In this document: positions 7,795 through 14,323 of the stretch, one piece after another | How positions within the stretch are numbered: position 1 is the stretch's first letter | How the letters are laid out: the number at the start of each line of letters is the position of its first letter | DNA from: Cytophagia bacterium | Lineage (GTDB): Bacteria; Bacteroidota; Bacteroidia; Cytophagales; Cyclobacteriaceae | NCBI GenBank assembly: GCA_013373005.1 | Contig: JABXIP010000037.1 | Span: 1 to 16,684 of the forward strand | Direction of reading: 5' to 3' | Length of the DNA stretch: 16,684 nt | Made by a program: the position numbers and the translations under genes | The notes under the pieces: model-generated | The model's input: the letters and a program-made list of their open reading frames with translations, nothing else | The model's database searches: none | Told to the model about the DNA's origin: nothing

Positions 7795-9497
7795 CCAGTA
7801 TAGATTGGATTGTTCTCTTTGGTACACTCATTTTTATTGTGGCCTATGGAATCTGGAAAACGCGCGGTGAACAAACAGTAGACGGATACCTAAGAGGTGG
7901 AAACGACAACAAGTGGTGGGTGATAGGCCTTTCCATAATGGCTACTCAGGCCAGCGCAATTACCTTCCTTTCAACTCCCGGACAGGCCTATACAGATGGA
8001 ATGCGCTTTGTGCAGTTCTACTTCGGTTTGCCTGTGGCCATGATCATTATTTCGATCTTTTTTCTGCCTCTTTATTATAAGGCTAAGATTTATACCGCCT
8101 ACGAATATCTTGAAGGAAGATTCGATCTAAAAACGAGATTATTAGCGGCTTTTATCTTCTTAATACAGAGGGGTTTAGCGGCCGGTATTACAATATATGC
8201 TCCATCTATAATATTGAGCGCCCTTTTAGGATGGCCTTTGCAAGTGACAACCATCGTTATAGGGCTTCTTGTGATACTTTATACGGTCTCGGGTGGTACC
8301 AAAGCTGTAACCCAAACTCAGAAGCAACAAATGGCGGTAATGATGGGTGGAATGTTGGTTGCAGGTGTGTTGGTGATCATGTCGTTGCCCGATGGAGTGG
8401 GCTTTAAAGATGCCATGCATGTAGCTGGTAAAATGGGCAAACTCAACATCGTAAACTTCGAATTCAACCTTCAGGATCGCTATAGTTTCTGGTCTGGAAT
8501 GACGGGTGCAGTGTTTTTGTTTTTGTCCTATTTTGGCACAGACCAGTCACAAGTACAACGTTATTTATCTGGAAGAACCCTCAAGGAAAGCCGTATGGGG
8601 CTTATGATGAATGGATTGCTTAAAGTACCGATGCAGTTTGTCATCCTTTTCATTGGGGTGATGGTCTTTGTTTTTTATCAGTATAATCAACCTCCAATTT
8701 TCTTTAATGAGAGTATCAGACAAGAGATGGCGGCCAATGAAGAGTTTGGTGCCGACTTCATGGATATGGAGGCAGACTATCAGCAGCTATTCGATGAGAA
8801 ACTTCAGTTGGTAAAAGACTTGAACGAGGCCGTTGAATCTAATAGTGAAACGCTTATAGAGACTACGCAACATGAGCTGAATAGACTTCAGTCCGAATCG
8901 GATGAGCTGAGAAATGAAGCCAAAGGTCTGATAGAACAGGCACTGCCTGAACGAGAGACCAATGACAAAGACTACATCTTCATGAACTTTGTTATGAGTA
9001 CAATGCCCGTTGGTATTGTAGGACTTTTGTTTGCAGTAATTTTCTCAGCGGCCATGTCTTCAACTTCATCGGAGCTTAACGCCTTAGGTTCGACCACAAC
9101 CATAGATTTCTATAAGAGAACCATTAACAAGGAAGCAAGTGAAGCCACCTATTTGAGAAACTCCAAATTGTTCACACTGGCATGGGGTGTATTGGCCATT
9201 ATCTTTGCTTCTACGCTCAATTTGTTTGAGAACCTAATTCAAGCGGTAAATCTCATAGGGTCGCTTTTCTACCCAATTGTGTTGGGCATATTTGTGGTGG
9301 CCTTTTTCTTCAAATCGGTTAAGAGCAATGCCGTATTTATTTCGGCCATCATTAGCCAGGTTGTCGTTATTGGTGTGCATTACCTGAATCTGGAAGGAAT
9401 AGCCGGTCCTTTGACCATGGGCTATCTCTGGTACAATGCTTTTGGTTGTATTCTGGTGGTAGTGCTCAGCTTTGTGATTAAAATCTTCAAGAACTAG
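7791..9497 (+). CDS. Sodium:solute symporter (SSS family) with a large acidic loop
   Basis: A 568-residue inner-membrane secondary transporter of the SLC5-like SSS family, expected to use the sodium gradient to import a solute. About 13 hydrophobic spans can be seen. Family landmarks are MATQASAITFLSTPGQAYTDG in TM2, YTAYEYLEGRFDLKTRLLAA, VSGGTKAVTQTQKQQ, SYFGTDQSQVQRYLSGRTLKES, and the sodium-site segment SAAMSSTSSELNALGS (TM9 area). Residues about 301-395 form a long insertion between membrane segments, acidic and helix-rich with heptad-like leucines (QLVKDLNEAVE, HELNRLQSESDELRNEA). This loop is not in well-studied members such as vSGLT. The start overlaps the small membrane protein by ATGA. 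The C-terminal 11 bases overlap the opposite-strand nuclease gene. The substrate cannot be read from the sequence; a deacetylated sugar-like compound is possible given the PIG-L gene. Confidence 0.93.
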   Translation: MTSIDWIVLFGTLIFIVAYGIWKTRGEQTVDGYLRGGNDNKWWVIGLSIMATQASAITFLSTPGQAYTDGMRFVQFYFGLPVAMIIISIFFLPLYYKAKIYTAYEYLEGRFDLKTRLLAAFIFLIQRGLAAGITIYAPSIILSALLGWPLQVTTIVIGLLVILYTVSGGTKAVTQTQKQQMAVMMGGMLVAGVLVIMSLPDGVGFKDAMHVAGKMGKLNIVNFEFNLQDRYSFWSGMTGAVFLFLSYFGTDQSQVQRYLSGRTLKESRMGLMMNGLLKVPMQFVILFIGVMVFVFYQYNQPPIFFNESIRQEMAANEEFGADFMDMEADYQQLFDEKLQLVKDLNEAVESNSETLIETTQHELNRLQSESDELRNEAKGLIEQALPERETNDKDYIFMNFVMSTMPVGIVGLLFAVIFSAAMSSTSSELNALGSTTTIDFYKRTINKEASEATYLRNSKLFTLAWGVLAIIFASTLNLFENLIQAVNLIGSLFYPIVLGIFVVAFFFKSVKSNAVFISAIISQVVVIGVHYLNLEGIAGPLTMGYLWYNAFGCILVVVLSFVIKIFKN

Positions 9498-10317
9498 AAG
9501 AACAGATTTCTTCGCATTCAGCGAGAATCCTACTGTGCTTGCGAGGGTCTATAGGGTTAAGCAAATCCGGATTAGCAGAAATTTGCTGGCAGAGCACTAT
9601 GTCTTCATCCATTAATATTTGCTTTTCTCTTTTGCTGAGCGAGAAAAGGCAGGTAATAGGATAGAGGCCAGAGAGTTCCACTCTTTCTCGTAAGTTTCCT
9701 TTTTTCGGGAAGTCCCAGGCAATGAGTTTTAGCCCATAACAGCTGCCGTATTGTTCAGAATCGGTTGTGAATCTGGTATTGGTAATGATCCAGCATTCGG
9801 CCTCACGGTTTTCTCCAGTCGATTGTAGCCCTGCAACAATGTCGTTGTACCGGGAATGTACATATAAAGGAACCTTTATATCCGACTTATAGCCAGGATT
9901 ACCATGGTGCTTGCATTCTCCAACTATTAAATGATCGTCTGTATGAGCAAAAATATCCACCTCATGGCTCAAACATTTTCCCTGAATTTCAATTCCTACT
10001 TCAACATCATAACCCTGAAATGCCAAAAGCTGACCTACAAAATGTTCGAAGGGATAGCCTGAAGGACCAAGCTCAAGAATCGCTGTTTTTAGCTTATATT
10101 TTCCTGCTAGTTTCTGGCTCGAACTTCTAAGCAATTGATAGGCCTTCTTGTAAATGCTTCTGGTTGAGGTAGTTTCCGTAAGACCGGCATCGATGGTGTT
10201 GACTATTCCCTCAATTAATTCTTCGGAGGCTCCTGAGTTGAATAAGGATTGCTTCAGCTTTTCCTCGTCAAATTCTACTATCTCTCCAGATGCTTTTTTA
10301 ACCCATTTTTGACTCAT
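9487..10317 (-). CDS. ATP-cone domain fused to Mrr-like restriction endonuclease
   Basis: A 276-residue fusion. Residues about 3-88 form an ATP-cone, the nucleotide-sensing module of ribonucleotide reductase and NrdR: KWVKKASGEIVEFDEEKLKQSL, then the helix pair through TSTRSIYKKAYQLL and the closing YKLKTAILELGPSGYPFE. Residues about 90-205 form a PD-(D/E)xK nuclease of the Mrr_cat type: FEHFVGQLLAFQGYDVEV, the metal-binding core with Asp121 and the EcK motif Glu134-x-Lys136 in VGECKHHG, and the later WIITNTRFT strand. The tail (about 206-276) is uncharacterised, ending in four serines. This architecture is recognised as a stand-alone restriction endonuclease-like family in Bacteroidota, but no function has been shown that I know of. 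No methylase accompanies it. It is divergent from the DnaQ–GIY-YIG gene with 38 bases between starts, and its end overlaps the symporter by 11 bases. Confidence 0.88.
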   Translation of the reverse strand: MSQKWVKKASGEIVEFDEEKLKQSLFNSGASEELIEGIVNTIDAGLTETTSTRSIYKKAYQLLRSSSQKLAGKYKLKTAILELGPSGYPFEHFVGQLLAFQGYDVEVGIEIQGKCLSHEVDIFAHTDDHLIVGECKHHGNPGYKSDIKVPLYVHSRYNDIVAGLQSTGENREAECWIITNTRFTTDSEQYGSCYGLKLIAWDFPKKGNLRERVELSGLYPITCLFSLSKREKQILMDEDIVLCQQISANPDLLNPIDPRKHSRILAECEEICSSSS

Positions 10318-10355
10318 GCTGGCATAAAATACGAATTGTTACTTAATTTCAATCC

Positions 10356-11687
10356 ATGTACGCTATTGTGGATATTGAAACAACGGGCAGCTCTGCCGCC
10401 CATGGTAAGATCACAGAGATTGCCATACTTATTCATGATGGAAAACGTATAGTGGACGAGTTTCAAACACTTATTAATCCAGAGTCTTTTATTCCTTCTA
10501 ATATTACTGCTCTCACAGGGATAAGTAATGAGATGGTTGCCGAAGCTCCCCGATTCTTTGAGGTAGCGAAGGAGATTCATCAGATGCTGGAGGGCAACAT
10601 ATTTGTAGCGCACAATGTCAACTTCGACTATTCATTCATCAAGAAGGAGTTTCAGGACTTAGGTGGCTCATTTCACTTGCCAAAGCTTTGTACTGTAAGG
10701 CTTTCCAGAAAAGTGTTTCCTGGTTTGAAGTCTTACAGCTTGGGGCGACTGTGTGATCATTTCAGTATTGCAAATGAGGCGAGGCACAGGGCAATGGGAG
10801 ATGCCCGAGCTACTGCTGAACTAATGGATCTAATTCTTGAAAATGAAAGTGGAGAAGTAGATTTTTTTCTGAAAAAAACCAGCAAGGAAGCCGATTTGCC
10901 TCCCAATTTGAATAGACAGGTTTTTGAAGAGCTTCCAGAAGAAACAGGTATTTATTACTTCCACGATGAACATGGAAAAGTACTTTATGTAGGAAAAGCG
11001 AATAATATCAAGCGAAGGGTTCGAAATCATTTCTCAAGTACGGATGTGATTTTTAAGCAACAGTTGAAAGATCAGATTCACGATGTTTCATTCGAGATTT
11101 GTGGGGATGAGCTGATTGCTTTCCTCAAAGAGTCTTACGAGATCAAAAGGCTGTTCCCACCTTATAATAGAGCCCAGAAGTTTCCTAGTGCTAAGTATGG
11201 CATCTATCATTATGCCGATGGAAGTGGTGTAAATAGAATGGCCATAGGCAAAGTACAAAAGGGACTTAAACCTGTAAAGTCATTTCCCTCACATGACAAA
11301 GCAAGAAGCTTCCTGATACAGTTTGTCAAGCGATATGGTTTGAACCCAGAACATTGTGGTTTGCCTGCTACTTTGCTCAACTATCATGGTTACTCTTTCG
11401 ATAATGTGCGCGGAGAAGAGCTCTCTAAAAGGTTTTTGGATGCGATAGGAGAACTTACTGAAGAGGGTGATTCCTATTGCCTGGTGGGTAAGGGTAGAGA
11501 GAGAGAAGAACTATCGGTTGTGCTGGTTGAAAAGGGGAAGTATCTGGGGTTCGGTTTCGTAGAAGAGTCCTATGCTATAGAATCAATTGAAAACATTCGG
11601 GATATCATCAACAGATATCCGGAAACACCGGACGTCCAAAGTATTATTCGCCAATTTCGGGAAAAAAGGAAACTTGTAAACCTTTGA
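10356..11687 (+). CDS. DEDDh 3'-5' exonuclease fused to GIY-YIG (UvrC-like) endonuclease
   Basis: A 443-residue two-nuclease fusion. The N-terminal DnaQ/epsilon-like exonuclease (about 1-165) has the DEDDh set: Asp6/Glu8 in VDIETTG, Asp91 in AHNVNFDYSF, His144 and Asp149 in HRAMGDARATAEL. The GIY-YIG domain (about 192-275) has Gly198-Ile-Tyr200, LYVGKA (209-215), arginines of KRRVRNH, Glu259 in LKESYEIKRL, and the PPYNRA end, like the N-terminal nuclease of UvrC. The rest (about 280-443) has no motif I can name. Similar fusions are known, for example the Rv2191 type in mycobacteria and widely in Bacteroidota; a role in DNA repair is likely but not proven. The ATG at 10356 fits the family start exactly. 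The upstream gene is the ATP-cone nuclease on the other strand. No terminator follows before the small gene at 11843. Confidence 0.92.
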   Translation: MYAIVDIETTGSSAAHGKITEIAILIHDGKRIVDEFQTLINPESFIPSNITALTGISNEMVAEAPRFFEVAKEIHQMLEGNIFVAHNVNFDYSFIKKEFQDLGGSFHLPKLCTVRLSRKVFPGLKSYSLGRLCDHFSIANEARHRAMGDARATAELMDLILENESGEVDFFLKKTSKEADLPPNLNRQVFEELPEETGIYYFHDEHGKVLYVGKANNIKRRVRNHFSSTDVIFKQQLKDQIHDVSFEICGDELIAFLKESYEIKRLFPPYNRAQKFPSAKYGIYHYADGSGVNRMAIGKVQKGLKPVKSFPSHDKARSFLIQFVKRYGLNPEHCGLPATLLNYHGYSFDNVRGEELSKRFLDAIGELTEEGDSYCLVGKGREREELSVVLVEKGKYLGFGFVEESYAIESIENIRDIINRYPETPDVQSIIRQFREKRKLVNL

Positions 11688-11842
11688 TCAAAATCAGGCA
11701 GGGGTTACTCATTATTAAATTGTATATTCTTTGGACTAATTCGAAAACAGAATTTCTTCTGGATCGTTAAGTAGATAGTCTCAGCTAATCATCAGACACG
11801 TAGAAAATCTTTACTACAAGTAATAGTTGAACTTATAAGAAT

Positions 11843-12034
11843 ATGGAAATGTCAAAGTCTAAAGAAATCGGAGGGAAAATCCTGAAGTATGCTGAGGAGA
11901 AAATACAATTGCGATCTAGTGAAACAACCGCTAGAATCCGAAAGTATGTGAATGACCTCAGCGAGGTAAGCAAGGAACTGATGTACAGTAGTGCACTAAG
12001 GGCGAGTAAATCTCGTCTACTCATGAAGAAATAG
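11843..12034 (+). CDS. Small basic helical protein of unknown function
   Basis: A 63-residue frame, MEMSKSKEIGGKILKYAEEK..., rich in Lys, Arg, Glu and Ser, with no membrane span and no cysteine, expected to be helical; it might bind nucleic acid or a protein partner, but I recognise no family. Support for it being real is that a perfect intrinsic terminator begins one base after its stop codon, and that the frame has clean start and stop. Against it, no ribosome binding site or clear promoter is seen, and the opposite strand is also open over nearly the same bases (11833-12024), though it has no signals of its own. A second ATG lies at 11849. The 155 bases upstream contain the end of the DnaQ–GIY-YIG transcript and no terminator, so it could be co-transcribed with that gene. 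Confidence 0.55.
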   Translation: MEMSKSKEIGGKILKYAEEKIQLRSSETTARIRKYVNDLSEVSKELMYSSALRASKSRLLMKK

Positions 12035-12058
12035 AAACCGGTACATACCGGTTTTTTT
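12035..12058 (+). terminator. Intrinsic terminator after the small basic protein gene
   Basis: An 8-bp stem AAACCGGT/ACCGGTTT (12035-12042/12047-12054) with a 4-base loop, followed by Ts up to 12058. It begins directly after the stop codon of the 63-residue frame. Confidence 0.88.
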
Positions 12059-12104
12059 ATACCCTAATTTTCGTAATCCCATTTCCCTGAATTCGATCGA
12101 TGAG

Positions 12105-12135
12105 TTTGGACAGTTAAAAAATTTCTATATATTCG
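12105..12135 (+). promoter_or_regulatory. Promoter of the methyltransferase-like gene
   Basis: TTTG (12105-12108), then exactly 19 bases, then TATATTCG (12128-12135), a -7 element with one mismatch to TAnnTTTG. Transcription would start near 12141, giving a leader of about 70 bases. The consensus spacing makes this the best-formed -33/-7 pair in the window. Confidence 0.65.
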
Positions 12136-12137
12136 CG

Positions 12138-12149
12138 TCAGATATCTGA
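12138..12149. promoter_or_regulatory. 12-bp perfect palindrome at the predicted transcription start
   Basis: TCAGATATCTGA is perfectly self-complementary and sits at the expected +1 of the methyltransferase-like gene, directly after the -7 element. This is where a repressor site could act. The palindrome is short, so it could also be chance. Confidence 0.35.
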
Positions 12150-12209
12150 ACAAATACAAAAAACTGTCGTTTAGATATAATAAAAACAAAGTCAAAGCAT
12201 TTAAGCCTA

Positions 12210-13130
12210 ATGACTAGACAAGAGACGAAAATATTAAACTGCCCATTCACCAATAAGCCACTTGTTCCAATGACAGAGGCTCAATTGGAGGTATTTAATA
12301 AAAGAGTATCTTCTGGTGAATTGTACTTCTACCCAGGTATTAAGGTAGAGTCGCATGTAGAAAATGCTTACATCACTGAAAATCAGACTTATGTTTATCC
12401 AGAGGTTAAAGGAGTTCTTTTATTAAAGAAAGACACTGCTATAACCACTAAGAACAGAACAAAAAATCCTCTACTTAGAATTTCTGACATTATTATTGAT
12501 GAGTTTTTTAATACTTATTCAATTTTAAGAGAGGGTGCTCAAAATACTGTAGCATTAAAAAATCAGCGTAGCCAAGCCCTTAGCCATGAGGAACTGGCAA
12601 AGCTAAAAGCATTACTTCCGAAAACAGGAGATTGTCTTTTTAGTGCAGTGACTCATGATACTGATGCTCTTCATAACCTGGTATTCAATACAGACTTTAA
12701 GAACTACGTCCACTTTGACTTCTCTTTAGATAGACTCCTAGCCATTAGAGGAGAAGTGAAGACTGGAACCACATTGGTGCTTTGTGATATGTTACATTTA
12801 CCTTTTGCTGAAGGTAGTGTAGATGCATTAATCTCATTCGATTACATCAACGATTACGACAAGGCAGAACAGACCGCAGCTTATGAGGAATTGAAAAGAA
12901 TCCTTAAAGATGATGGTTCTTGTGTACTTTTATTTGATGAGTCAAAGTCACTTTATGCTCAGAATAAGCATAAGTCGGAGCAAATGACTAATAAGGCGTT
13001 CGGTGTATTAGCTCCTTGGAAAAAAACAAAACTTCCAAAAATCCATTTCCACCCAGTTCAGGTAACTCCAGAAAAAGATAATAAAGGTATCTTTGTCGGG
13101 AAACTATCGCTTGGCAGACAAGTAGCCTAA
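12210..13130 (+). CDS. Methyltransferase-fold protein with Trm112-like N-terminus
   Basis: A 306-residue protein. The N-terminal ~75 residues resemble the Trm112/UPF0434 zinc-ribbon pattern, with CPFTNKPL (Cys11) and YPEVKGVLLL (63-72), but only one of the cysteines is present. The C-terminal part (about 130-300) resembles a class I SAM-dependent methyltransferase: an acidic strand FDFSLDRLLA (169-178), LCDMLHLPFAEGSVDALIS (191-209), and EELKRILKDDGSCVLLFDE (227-244). The glycine-rich SAM loop normally found near residues 138-150 is replaced by TGDCLFSAVTHDTDALH, which lacks the GxGxG pattern, so SAM binding may be altered or lost. The substrate is unknown. It has its own promoter and a 70-base leader, and is followed by msrB 60 bases later with no terminator, so some co-transcription with msrB is possible. 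Confidence 0.75.
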   Translation: MTRQETKILNCPFTNKPLVPMTEAQLEVFNKRVSSGELYFYPGIKVESHVENAYITENQTYVYPEVKGVLLLKKDTAITTKNRTKNPLLRISDIIIDEFFNTYSILREGAQNTVALKNQRSQALSHEELAKLKALLPKTGDCLFSAVTHDTDALHNLVFNTDFKNYVHFDFSLDRLLAIRGEVKTGTTLVLCDMLHLPFAEGSVDALISFDYINDYDKAEQTAAYEELKRILKDDGSCVLLFDESKSLYAQNKHKSEQMTNKAFGVLAPWKKTKLPKIHFHPVQVTPEKDNKGIFVGKLSLGRQVA

Positions 13131-13190
13131 TTTTAGAAATCTATTCAAACCTTTTTCTCGTAAGTAAGGTTAGGCTAACTAAAACTACTC

Positions 13191-13730
13191 ATGAAAGGAA
13201 AGATTATCTTAATTTCAGGCTTGGTAATAATTTTGGCAACAAGCTTTTTTGCTGCTAAAAGTTCAACGGCTATTGCCCAACAAGACCCTGGAAAGGAAAA
13301 GAAAAAATTTGAGATCCAGCTTTCCGAAGAAGAATGGAAAGCCAGACTAACTCCACATCAATATTTCATTCTAAGAGAAAAAGGTACGGAGCCAATTCAT
13401 AGTAAATATGATAAATTCTATGAAGAAGGAACTTATTACTCTGCCGCCTCATTACAGCCAGTTTTCTCTTCAGAAACTAAATACAATTCCTTCTCCGGCT
13501 GGCCGGCATTTTGGAAGCCAATCAATGAAGATGCAGTGATACTTCAGAAAGATACAAGTTTTGGAATGGTTCGCTGGGAAGTTGTTGATAGTAAAAGCGG
13601 CTCACACCTTGGGCACGTTTTTGAAGACGGACCAGAGCCAACGGGTCTTAGATATTGTATCAATTCAGATGCACTTATCTTTGTGCCGAAGGGAGAGAAG
13701 CCTCCAGTTTTCAAAAAAGACCAGAACTAA
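13191..13730 (+). CDS. msrB: Exported methionine-R-sulfoxide reductase, zinc-free single-cysteine form
   Basis: MsrB reduces the R isomer of methionine sulfoxide in oxidised proteins. The 179-residue protein starts with a signal peptide (MKGKIILISGLVIILATSFF..., cleavage near AIA|QQ at residue 29), so it is predicted to act outside the cytoplasm. The MsrB domain (about 43-168) has TPHQYFILREKGTEP, SSETKYNSFSGWPAFWKPI, SHLGHVFEDGPEPTG and the catalytic Cys156 in RYCINSDALIF. The four zinc cysteines are absent: the first CxxC is SAAS (84-87) and the second is DSKS (133-136). Cys156 is the only cysteine, so an external reductant must resolve the sulfenic acid. Zinc-free MsrB forms are known. A matching MsrA lipoprotein is encoded 600 bases downstream, after a pyrophosphohydrolase gene; the terminator at 13761 separates them. 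Confidence 0.93.
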   Translation: MKGKIILISGLVIILATSFFAAKSSTAIAQQDPGKEKKKFEIQLSEEEWKARLTPHQYFILREKGTEPIHSKYDKFYEEGTYYSAASLQPVFSSETKYNSFSGWPAFWKPINEDAVILQKDTSFGMVRWEVVDSKSGSHLGHVFEDGPEPTGLRYCINSDALIFVPKGEKPPVFKKDQN

Positions 13731-13760
13731 TTCAGTCAGAAAAAATATTTGATTAACATT

Positions 13761-13787
13761 GGCCTGAATCTAATTTCAGGCCTTTTT
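13761..13787 (+). terminator. Intrinsic terminator after msrB, abutting the next gene
   Basis: An 8-bp perfect stem GGCCTGAA/TTCAGGCC (13761-13768/13775-13782) with a 6-base loop and five Ts. It ends 8 bases before the ATG of the pyrophosphohydrolase gene, so it could also be the 5' leader hairpin of that gene if transcription starts between 13731 and 13760. Confidence 0.8.
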
Positions 13788-13795
13788 ATTTGATT

Positions 13796-14272
13796 ATGGA
13801 AGAACCAAAAGCACTAAACAGCGTAGCTGAATTTCACAAAACGTTTAAACATCCCATTTTACCTTCACCTCAAATTCCTTCAGAAGACCGATGCAAACTG
13901 AGGGTTGCATTGATTGCAGAAGAGTTGAAAGAATTGGAAGAAGCTATTAAGGATAAAGACCTGGTGGAAGTAGCCGATGCCCTTTGTGACATTCAGTATG
14001 TATTGAGTGGGGCAATTCTCGAGTTTGGCCTTGGTGAAAAATTCAAAGACCTTTTCGATGAGGTACAGCGCTCCAACATGAGTAAGACCTGTAAGACTAT
14101 GGAAGAGGCTGAAGCTACACAGAAGTTCTATATGGACAAAGACGGTACTGAAAGCTATGTAGAAGAGTCTGACGGACATTTTTTGGTTTACAGAAAAGGT
14201 GATAACAAGACATTAAAGTCGGTTAATTATTCACCAGCTGATTTGAAAAGTCCCTTGTCTGACTTTATCTAA
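13796..14272 (+). CDS. MazG/HisE-like nucleoside triphosphate pyrophosphohydrolase
   Basis: A 158-residue all-alpha pyrophosphohydrolase-like protein. The metal-binding helix motifs are AEELKELEEAI (Glu42, Glu43, Glu46) and EVADALCDIQYVLSG (Glu58, Asp61, Asp65), the EExxE...ExxD arrangement of the MazG, HisE and dUTPase-2 superfamily. The opening NSVAEFHKTFKHPILPSP and the phrase EVQRSNMSKTCKTMEEA are typical of the group that includes COG4696 predicted phosphohydrolases. Such enzymes clean up non-standard or excess nucleotides; the exact substrate is unknown. The C-terminal ~45 residues (SYVEESDGHFLVYRKGDNKTL) are a beta-rich extension. I chose the ATG at 13796; a TTG at 13790 would add only two residues. 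No terminator separates it from msrA, 51 bases downstream, so the two are likely co-transcribed. Confidence 0.88.
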   Translation: MEEPKALNSVAEFHKTFKHPILPSPQIPSEDRCKLRVALIAEELKELEEAIKDKDLVEVADALCDIQYVLSGAILEFGLGEKFKDLFDEVQRSNMSKTCKTMEEAEATQKFYMDKDGTESYVEESDGHFLVYRKGDNKTLKSVNYSPADLKSPLSDFI

Positions 14273-14323
14273 TAAACCTTTCTGCTGTCCAGGGCGTTAG
14301 TTGATCGAAGATTAAAACTGATT

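Noticed and set aside
9497..9513. GAAGAA...TTCTTC inverted repeat after the symporter stop as a terminator
   Set aside because: Only 6 A/T-rich pairs and no T run follow it.
9487..11687. Classical restriction-modification system or defence island
   Set aside because: No methylase, specificity subunit, integrase, tRNA target or flanking repeats; both flanks are ordinary genes.
11683..11692. TTTGATCAAA palindrome at the DnaQ–GIY-YIG stop codon as a terminator
   Set aside because: No G/C-rich stem and no following T run.
11833..12024. Open frame on the minus strand opposite the 63-residue gene
   Set aside because: The terminator only fits the plus strand and the minus frame has no start or stop signals of its own.
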